NCBI GenBank assembly: GCA_945883615.1
Contig: CAMCYB010000036.1
Location: forward strand, 1 to 18,374
Source: Bordetella parapertussis
GTDB taxonomy: Bacteria; Pseudomonadota; Gammaproteobacteria; Burkholderiales; Burkholderiaceae_B
DNA length: 18,374 bases
Reading direction: 5' to 3'
This document shows, in pieces, positions 13,220-18,374 of this stretch. The translations under genes and the position numbers were made by a program. The notes under the pieces were generated by a model. That model had not been told where the DNA came from and made no database searches. It saw only the letters and a program-made list of their open reading frames with translations. Within the stretch, counting starts at the first letter, position 1, and every line of letters starts with the position of its first letter.

Positions 13220-13705
13220 TTACGGCTGACGTATTTTTTTAACTAAAGCGGTGGTTGAACGCTCAAACTCAAACGGTATAGCCACAGCTTTACCACCCCA
13301 TGATTCAACCATTGCGGTTTCAGGTAACGTAGACATATCGTAATCGCCGCCTTTAACAATGATGTCAGGCCTTAAAACCTCTATTACTTCGCAAGGGGTA
13401 TCTTCATTGAACAGGGTTACCCTGTCAACACACGCTAGGGCGGCTAACAATGCTATGCGATCTTGTTCGTTATTCATGGGTCGGTCAGGGGCTTTACCTA
13501 AACGCTTAACTGACGCGTCAGTATTGACACCAACAATTAACGTGCCGCCCAACTGGGCCGCTGCGTCAAGGTAGGTGACGTGCCCACGATGCAAAATATC
13601 AAACACACCATTTGTAAAAACGATAGGCCTTGGAAGCTGACCCGTCAGAATAGCGTTTAAGACAGCTTGTCGTGTCAGTATCTTTTGTTCAAAACGGGCT
13701 GTCAT
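13220..13705 (-). CDS. rfaE2: D-glycero-beta-D-manno-heptose 1-phosphate adenylyltransferase (stand-alone HldE C-terminal type, RfaE2/HldC)
   Basis: Makes ADP-D-glycero-beta-D-manno-heptose, the precursor of LPS inner-core heptose, in the cytoplasm. The 161-residue product is the nucleotidyltransferase domain only: TNGVFDILHRGH has the HxGH motif at H39-H42, followed by LIVGVNTDASVKRLGK, and the C-terminal ERSTT motif that closes the active site. The kinase half (HldA/RfaE1) is not in the window, so the pathway is split as is common in betaproteobacteria. ATG 13705 overlaps the stop of the upstream di-iron gene in ATGA (13702-13705), implying translational coupling to that gene. Confidence 0.93.
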   Translation of the reverse strand: MTARFEQKILTRQAVLNAILTGQLPRPIVFTNGVFDILHRGHVTYLDAAAQLGGTLIVGVNTDASVKRLGKAPDRPMNNEQDRIALLAALACVDRVTLFNEDTPCEVIEVLRPDIIVKGGDYDMSTLPETAMVESWGGKAVAIPFEFERSTTALVKKIRQP

Positions 13706-14556
13706 GCAGGGGTTGGTTCGAGTACGCCTAGTGATTTGCGGTAACGATTCAAATCTTGCACAGAATCAAAAGTGGTACCCATCAGAAGAGATAAGTTATG
13801 CAAAATGCGAAGGCTTACTTTTTTTTCCCAAGCATTGTCAAAACATATTTGGTGATCAAGCCAACGCTCTAACCAACCTGGCTCAGGTAGCTTTGATTGC
13901 ACCGTATCGTTAGGAAACATGTCTTTATTGACATGCAAATTAGTGGGGTGCAACGCTTGCGCTGTGCGATGGGCTGAAGCCATTAAGACACCTATCTTTG
14001 AAAACGCCCGTTGTGCTTGTAATGCCAAGTCTTTACTGTGCACCGTCAAAGCACGCTTCATATAGCGCAAATATGCGCCCGCATGACGTGCTTCGTCTTG
14101 CGCAACAACTTTATAAATTGCTTTGATAACGGGTTCAGTGTGCCATTCTTCGGCGCAACGGTACCAGTGGTTTAAACGCACTTCACCACAAAAATGCAGC
14201 ATCAATGTTTCGAGAGGTGGTGCGGCATCAAACTCAAAACGTACGTTGTGGAGCTCTTCTTCCGTTGGCATTAAATCAGGGCGAAAACGGCGTAAATATT
14301 CAATTAATACAAGCGAATGTTTTTGTTCTTCAAAAAACCAAATTGACATAAACGCTGAAAAATCGCTGTCATCGCGGTTATCGCGCAAAAACATTTCAGT
14401 TGCTGGAAGAGCAGCCCATTCAGTAATGGCATTCATTTTTATGGTTTGTGCTTGCTCATCAGTGAGCTTGCTCGCATCAAAATCTGCCCACGGAATGTCT
14501 GCATCCATGTTCCAACGAACGGCTTCAAGAGATTTAAATAATTCAGGATAAAGCAT
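13702..14556 (-). CDS. Ferritin-like di-iron protein, acyl-ACP desaturase-like
   Basis: A 284-residue soluble helical protein with no signal peptide. It carries the two di-iron half-sites in order: E46 (ITEW), E77-x-x-H80 (FFEEQKHS), E125 (CGEVRLNH) and E155-x-x-H158 (QDEARHA). The spacings resemble those of soluble acyl-ACP desaturases, which also use E, ExxH, E, ExxH. It could desaturate or hydroxylate an acyl chain, or be another carboxylate-bridged di-iron oxidase; the substrate is not shown by the sequence. AAAGG lies 8-9 bases before ATG 14556. Its stop overlaps the start of the heptose adenylyltransferase in ATGA, so the two form an operon. An unusual partner for an LPS-core enzyme; a role in envelope lipid is only inference. 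Confidence 0.8.
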   Translation of the reverse strand: MLYPELFKSLEAVRWNMDADIPWADFDASKLTDEQAQTIKMNAITEWAALPATEMFLRDNRDDSDFSAFMSIWFFEEQKHSLVLIEYLRRFRPDLMPTEEELHNVRFEFDAAPPLETLMLHFCGEVRLNHWYRCAEEWHTEPVIKAIYKVVAQDEARHAGAYLRYMKRALTVHSKDLALQAQRAFSKIGVLMASAHRTAQALHPTNLHVNKDMFPNDTVQSKLPEPGWLERWLDHQICFDNAWEKKVSLRILHNLSLLMGTTFDSVQDLNRYRKSLGVLEPTPA

Positions 14557-14586
14557 GTAAATTACCTTTTTTTTGATCTTATTTAC

Positions 14587-14622
14587 AGGTGTAACCTATA
14601 AAATCTTTCAACATGATGACAA
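14587..14622 (-). promoter_or_regulatory. Candidate promoter and palindrome upstream of the di-iron protein gene
   Basis: On the minus strand, TTGTCA (14617-14622, 5 of 6 to the -35 consensus) and TATAGG (14595-14600, 4 of 6 to the -10) are 16 bases apart. A perfect small palindrome, AGGT-GTA-ACCT (14587-14597), overlaps the -10 and the expected start site, which would suit a repressor. The leader would be about 30 bases. The rest of 14557-14696 is AT-rich with no gene. Confidence 0.35.
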
Positions 14623-14696
14623 ATAACAATTGGTATCAATAAATTGTCTGTCTAAGTCAATTAAATAACCACTTTATCAATTGAGCCAACTCACCA

Positions 14697-16247
14697 CTAC
14701 CAAAACCGAGACAAACCAACCGCTAAACCTAATGCAATCAAAATAATCAAGACAGTTAGCAATCGGTTTGATTGCTGGCGCTCTTTTCTTAACGCCCGTA
14801 TCTCTTGCCAAACAACCGGGGTTAAATCTGGCCGACTTAACGACTCGTGCATTAACCTCGGAAACTCAGGCAACCACTGTGCCCACTGCGACGCTTCACT
14901 TTTGATTTTGTTGCGTAATGCCGTCAAACCAACCCGCTCGTGCATCCATTTTTCAAGGTAAGGTTTTGCGGTATCCCATAAGTCTAACTGCGGATCAAGC
15001 TCTCGTCCTAGCCCTTCTACATTTAATAGGGTTTTTTGTAACAAAACAAGTTGCGGCTGAATTTCAACATGAAAACGACGTGATGTCTGAAATAACCGCA
15101 ATAAAACCTGCCCTAAAGAAATTTCAGCCAAGGGGCGATCAAAGTAAGGCTCACATACCGCCCGAATAGCGCCTTCAAGCTCTTCTTCGCGGGTGTCAGC
15201 TGGTACCCAGCCCGATTCGATATGTAATCGCGCCACGCGCCGATAGTCGCGTAAAAAAAACGCCAAGAAATTTTGAGCTAAGTAGTTTTTATCAAACTCA
15301 GATAGAGAACCCACAATACCAAAATCTAATGCAATATATCGGCCCAACGTTTCAGGCTGGTTCGATACATAAATATTACCCGGGTGCATGTCTGCATGAA
15401 AAAAGCCATCGGTGAAGACTTGGGAGAAAAAGATTTCAACCCCTTTTTTAGCCAAGTCTTTTATATCTATACCTGCCTCTTGCATGCGTTCCATTTGGCT
15501 CACAGGAAAGCCGTACATACGTTCCATTGTGAAGACATTGACAGCGCAGAAATCCCACACAACTTCGGGCACCATAAGCAAATCGCCACGCGCGGTGCCA
15601 GGCGCAAAGTTACGCCTCAATTGACTACAGTTTGAGGCTTCGCGCAACAGATCAAGTTCATCATGTAAGTGTTTATCGAACTCTGCTACCACCTCATAGG
15701 GCTTTAATCGTGGCCCATCGGGTAACAATTTCTGTACCAACCCGGCCACCACACGCATCAAAGATAAATCATTTTCAATGACTTCAAGCATGCCGGGGCG
15801 CAATACTTTTACGGCAACTTCACGCCCATCGTGTAGCGTTGCAAAATGCACCTGCGCAATAGAAGCTGACGCAACGGGATCGAACTCAAAGTGTGCAAAT
15901 AACTCGTTGGGCGGGGCACCCAATGCCAATTCAATTGCACGACTCGCTTCTATTGATGGAAAAGGCGCCACACTGTCTTGTAACAATGCCAATTCATTGG
16001 CTAAATCAGGCGGAATTAAATCGCGGCGAGTTGAAAGCGCTTGGCCAAACTTAACAAAAACAGGCCCCAACGACTCAAGCGCCAAACGTAAGCGCATTCC
16101 ACGAGGGATTTTGGGTGCCTTGCCAAAAGTGATGACACGCACAACAAAAACAGCGACAGGGTGATCAAAACTTGACAGCACTAATTCGTCAAGCCTGTAC
16201 TTTAAGCTGACCCAGATGATGCGTATGAGACGAAAAAAGGTCATCAT
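14697..16247 (-). CDS. ubiB: Ubiquinone biosynthesis protein UbiB (atypical kinase/ATPase)
   Basis: A 516-residue member of the UbiB/COQ8/ABC1 protein-kinase-like family, needed for ubiquinone synthesis and acting at the inner membrane, probably with UbiJ and UbiK. Family marks: KxGQ as KFGQ (66-69) followed by LSTRRDLIP; the alanine-rich ASIAQVH (128-134) that replaces the P-loop; lysine in VAVKV (K147); HADMHPGN (284-291); and DFG (308-310). A single C-terminal membrane helix lies at about 495-512. Two ATGs are adjacent; the first (16247) has AAGGG 8 bases upstream and overlaps the ubiJ stop in ATGA, so translation is coupled to ubiJ. Confidence 0.96.
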   Translation of the reverse strand: MMTFFRLIRIIWVSLKYRLDELVLSSFDHPVAVFVVRVITFGKAPKIPRGMRLRLALESLGPVFVKFGQALSTRRDLIPPDLANELALLQDSVAPFPSIEASRAIELALGAPPNELFAHFEFDPVASASIAQVHFATLHDGREVAVKVLRPGMLEVIENDLSLMRVVAGLVQKLLPDGPRLKPYEVVAEFDKHLHDELDLLREASNCSQLRRNFAPGTARGDLLMVPEVVWDFCAVNVFTMERMYGFPVSQMERMQEAGIDIKDLAKKGVEIFFSQVFTDGFFHADMHPGNIYVSNQPETLGRYIALDFGIVGSLSEFDKNYLAQNFLAFFLRDYRRVARLHIESGWVPADTREEELEGAIRAVCEPYFDRPLAEISLGQVLLRLFQTSRRFHVEIQPQLVLLQKTLLNVEGLGRELDPQLDLWDTAKPYLEKWMHERVGLTALRNKIKSEASQWAQWLPEFPRLMHESLSRPDLTPVVWQEIRALRKERQQSNRLLTVLIILIALGLAVGLSRFW

Positions 16248-16918
16248 AATGGTCGCCCTTTGTTAGAATTTTTTTGCGCAACAAGTTGCTTAATTCTTTG
16301 ATCAAGTTGTTGCTGACGAGATTGCAATTGCTGCAAACGCATTGAAAGCGTCTGCAAAGAAGAAGAGAATTCGTTGAGTACCACCTGCGGGGTGAGTACT
16401 TGAGTTTCGTAAGACAAATATTCAGCAATATTTTCTGCGACGCGCTGCCCTGAGCGCATAACGCCCTGACGCAAGCCTTGAGCCGCTTGCATTAAACGAT
16501 GTGCGGGTATGTCACCGACTCTTTCAGCAAGAAGATCTTCAATATCAGGTCGCAATGTTTGTAGCAAACTCGACAAGGTTTGCGCCAAACTGGCATCACC
16601 CATGACGCGCGTGACCGAAACAATATCAAAACGGGTATTTGCTGTCGCCCATTGCACCCAGTCGATGCGCTTTAGATCAACTTCAATGGTGACATCGGGC
16701 ACCACTGCAGGGTCTGCATAGGCCAATTGGCCATCATGCTCGATCGTAAAGAGACCTTTAAAAGGGTCAGCCACCAGTGCAAAGGTCTTACCGGCATGTT
16801 GTGCAAGCTGGGCTAATGCACTGGGGTAGCGTTGCAACAATCGTGTTAAGGCCAACTGAATGAGGGCTCGAGGCGACATGTCAGGTAAATTTGGCCTTGG
16901 TTTTAAAATGATTGGCAC
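16244..16918 (-). CDS. ubiJ: Ubiquinone biosynthesis accessory factor UbiJ (SCP2-domain protein)
   Basis: A 224-residue soluble protein with an N-terminal SCP2/sterol-carrier-like lipid-binding domain (about 15-125, including [11 protein letters not shown] and [13 protein letters not shown]) and a C-terminal glutamine-rich coiled coil (about 178-212). This is the UbiJ (YigP) architecture; in E. coli it organises the Ubi complex and binds isoprenoid intermediates. The gene stop overlaps ubiB, the usual partner. The start is uncertain: GTG 16918 gives 13 extra residues, while ATG 16879 ([11 protein letters not shown]) aligns better with the E. coli N terminus; neither has a good Shine-Dalgarno. 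ubiE, which precedes ubiJ in many genomes, is absent here. Confidence 0.87.
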   Translation of the reverse strand: MPIILKPRPNLPDMSPRALIQLALTRLLQRYPSALAQLAQHAGKTFALVADPFKGLFTIEHDGQLAYADPAVVPDVTIEVDLKRIDWVQWATANTRFDIVSVTRVMGDASLAQTLSSLLQTLRPDIEDLLAERVGDIPAHRLMQAAQGLRQGVMRSGQRVAENIAEYLSYETQVLTPQVVLNEFSSSLQTLSMRLQQLQSRQQQLDQRIKQLVAQKNSNKGRPL

Positions 16919-16998
16919 GTCTAGTTTGTCGCTTTAAAAGTCAAAATAGTCTAAATAAGGAAACACGCTTAGTGTAACGAATTGGCACCCATACAAAA

Positions 16999-17025
16999 CA
17001 AAACGCCCGAAAATTGGGCGTTTTG
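16999..17025 (-). terminator. Intrinsic terminator after the Tim44-like gene
   Basis: CAAAACGCCC (16999-17008) and GGGCGTTTTG (17016-17025) form a perfect 10-bp stem with a 7-base loop. On the minus strand the stem is followed by further T-rich sequence (TTTTGTTTTG), so it should end the transcript of the gene at 17132-18052 and insulate ubiJ. The A/T flanks also allow some activity on the plus strand. Confidence 0.85.
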
Positions 17026-17131
17026 AGGCGTTGCCGTAAAGGCTATAAGTGAGTCTTAGCGTTTACCCAATCAGATGTCACCTATTTGTCAGCACATCAC
17101 CAAACAAGAACTGATTAGGCAACATACTGTT

Positions 17132-18052
17132 TTAGGCTTGAGCTGCACCAGATTGTTGAATACCCGCTAACAACCAGCCACCTGATTGACCCTTGTATAA
17201 GTTCCAAACCTCTTCAAAACCTTTCGCTTCAGCATTGGTATCTTCGCGAATCATGCCTGAAAACTGAACGCTCGCTAAATAACCATCTGACATTTTTTCA
17301 ATGCCTAATAAATCAGCATTCAAAATAACGACCTCAGTGGTGTTGGTGCTCTGGCGATGTGAAAGCTGTTCTGAAAATTCTGCCAACATGTCTTCAGTCA
17401 AAACATTACTTAGTGCAGCGGTATCGCCTTGATCCCAAATTTTTTGAATGGCTACAAACTGTTTTTTTGATTCGTTCAAAAAAGTTGTTTGATCAAAATT
17501 TGCGGGTATGAACCAACTGCCAACTGCAGTATCGAGCGTAGAAGGTTGTTCACCCCCACCGATTTGCTCATTTGACTGCCGTGCCATGGCCTGTTGCTGA
17601 TACGATTCACGATTAAAGTTGTTGGGTGCGCCACCTGCCGCTTGGGTCGCCATTCTGCTTTGGCCCGAAAGACGGCTCATGATGAACCGAATCGCAAAAA
17701 AGGCTAGACCCGCAATGAGAGCGATCGTTAATATGTCAGCTAAGGCACCGCCCAAACCAAAATGTGAAAGTAATGCGGCAATACCTAAGCCAGCAGCGAT
17801 ACCTGCGATGGGGCCAAGCCAACGCGAACCCGCTGCTTTTGCCCCTGTGGCGGCCGCTGTTGCACCTGCCGTAGCTGCTGCTGCCGGCGGTGTAACGGCC
17901 TGACGCTGCTGCATGACGTTAGATGATTGACGCCCAGCACTTGAACCCCCACCAAAGCGCTTAGCTTCAGCATCAAAACTCACGGCAGTCATGGCAAAAG
18001 CGCTACCCGCTAAAATCGTCACGGCTAATAGTCGAGACAAGAAGTAAGACAT
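17132..18052 (-). CDS. Tim44-like domain protein, membrane-anchored/exported
   Basis: A 306-residue envelope protein of the bacterial Tim44-like family. Segments in order: signal or anchor helix 1-30; glycine/serine/glutamine-rich stretch 31-55 with the typical KRFGGG motif; alanine-rich stretch to about 75; two hydrophobic segments (81-98 and 103-125); then the Tim44-like domain from about 185, with SWFIPANFDQTTFL, a run to LSNVLTEDMLAEF, and a final EVWNLYKGQSGGWLLAGIQQ (shown in part). Domains of this type bind membranes or partner proteins in mitochondria; the bacterial role is not settled. AAGGTG lies 7 bases before ATG 18052, a good ribosome site. It is single-gene, with its own terminator at 16999-17025. 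Confidence 0.88.
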   Translation of the reverse strand: MSYFLSRLLAVTILAGSAFAMTAVSFDAEAKRFGGGSSAGRQSSNVMQQRQAVTPPAAAATAGATAAATGAKAAGSRWLGPIAGIAAGLGIAALLSHFGLGGALADILTIALIAGLAFFAIRFIMSRLSGQSRMATQAAGGAPNNFNRESYQQQAMARQSNEQIGGGEQPSTLDTAVGSWFIPANFDQTTFLNESKKQFVAIQKIWDQGDTAALSNVLTEDMLAEFSEQLSHRQSTNTTEVVILNADLLGIEKMSDGYLASVQFSGMIREDTNAEAKGFEEVWNLYKGQSGGWLLAGIQQSGAAQA

Positions 18053-18230
18053 TTTTTATCACCTTAAAAAGGAAATCAAATTGTTAATAAATGACAAGTT
18101 AGCTAAAAACAGTAATTAAATCAATATGCTTATAGGTACATGTTATAGATTTTTGTAAAAGATATAACAAAGACCACAAAAAACGTAGGAAGTTCCATTC
18201 ATTTTGAACGTTTTCAATAGGTTTTCCCTA
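18053..18230. other. AT-rich upstream region of the Tim44-like gene
   Basis: No gene is seen. The minus strand has TTTACA (18154-18159) and TATAAG (18129-18134), but the 19-base spacing is poor, so I give this only as a candidate promoter. The stretch ends at a CTAG (18228-18231) that forms the centre of a 12-base palindrome (18224-18235). Confidence 0.35.
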
Positions 18231-18374
18231 GGGAAGGTCTGAATAAGTCGGTTTAAAGCGGAAATTTCCGCGGTAGAAATTTACTGATTCAATAATATTT
18301 ACTTTTTTGCCCAATATGGACAGATATTTGGGCATTTTAGCCCGTTTAGCACCCCGAATCAGGGTACTGCGCCC
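18231..18374. mobile_element. Putative IS terminus at the right edge (IS5-like), truncated by the window
   Basis: From 18231 the plus strand reads GGGAAGGTCTGAATAAGTC, which resembles terminal repeats of IS5-type elements (compare the TGAATAA-TC core of IS903 ends). It directly follows a CTAG, a common target sequence of such elements. On the minus strand one frame is open from the window end to a TAG at 18229-18231 (about 48 codons); it is not a protein I recognise. Classification rests on the terminus pattern alone, so confidence is low. Confidence 0.35.
18308..18338 (+). terminator. Terminator-like hairpin inside the right-edge element
   Basis: TGCCCAATAT (18308-18317) pairs with ATATTTGGGCA (18324-18334, one bulged T) across GGACAG, followed by TTTT. 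GGGC 18330-18333 can instead pair with GCCC 18340-18343, so two structures compete. It could block read-through from outside into the element, as is seen in some ISs; this use is inferred. Confidence 0.4.

Noticed and set aside
14587..14597. MerR-type operator at the di-iron gene promoter
   Set aside because: MerR-family sites sit between -35 and -10 with a wide (19-20 base) spacer; here the palindrome overlaps the -10 and the spacer is 16.

Overview
The window looks like a chromosomal segment of a betaproteobacterium, probably Burkholderiales, with moderate to low GC. This rests on the gene repertoire: a long cobalamin-dependent MetH, a ubiJ-ubiB pair, a stand-alone HldE C-terminal-type nucleotidyltransferase, a Tim44-like membrane protein and a TolC gene preceded by a PIMT-family methyltransferase. 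No phylogenetic search could be run. Most of the window is core metabolism. Its two ends appear to be insertion-sequence edges: an IS3-type OrfA start on the minus strand at the left, and an IS-like terminus abutting a CTAG at the right.

Layout. 1-140: edge of an IS3-family-like element. 141-478: thiC leader with a -10 box, a TPP riboswitch and a terminator whose 3' arm is the thiC ribosome binding site. 479-2392: thiC. 2389-6162 (minus): metH, meeting thiC tail to tail with overlapping stop codons. 6163-6573: divergent control region with a plus-strand cobalamin riboswitch. 6574-13216 (plus): btuB-like receptor, btuF-like binding protein, thiG, thiD, a PIMT-family methyltransferase and tolC, all tightly spaced. 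13220-14556 (minus): hldC/rfaE2-type adenylyltransferase and a ferritin-like di-iron (acyl-ACP desaturase-like) protein, joined by an ATGA overlap. 14697-16918 (minus): ubiB and ubiJ, also joined by an ATGA overlap. 16999-17025: strong intrinsic terminator. 17132-18052 (minus): Tim44-like protein. 18053-18374: promoter region and the putative right-hand IS end.

How the genes work together. There are two vitamin themes. Thiamine: ThiC makes HMP-P, ThiD phosphorylates it, and ThiG builds the thiazole; ThiC is under TPP control. ThiS, ThiO/ThiH and ThiE are not in the window. Cobalamin: BtuB-like and BtuF-like proteins capture B12 under a cobalamin riboswitch, and the divergent neighbour MetH consumes it. 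Because thiG and thiD follow btuF closely and no second riboswitch precedes them, thiazole and HMP-PP synthesis may be partly tied to B12-controlled read-through. The envelope and quinone genes (tolC, hldC, ubiJ/ubiB) are standard.

I found no clearly novel multi-gene system. The most rewarding points are the thiC switch, in which one GCTCC segment can pair with either of two identical GGAGC segments, the mutually exclusive or pseudoknot pairing at the btuB start, the coupling of a di-iron protein to an LPS heptose enzyme, and the changed active-site region of the PIMT-like protein.
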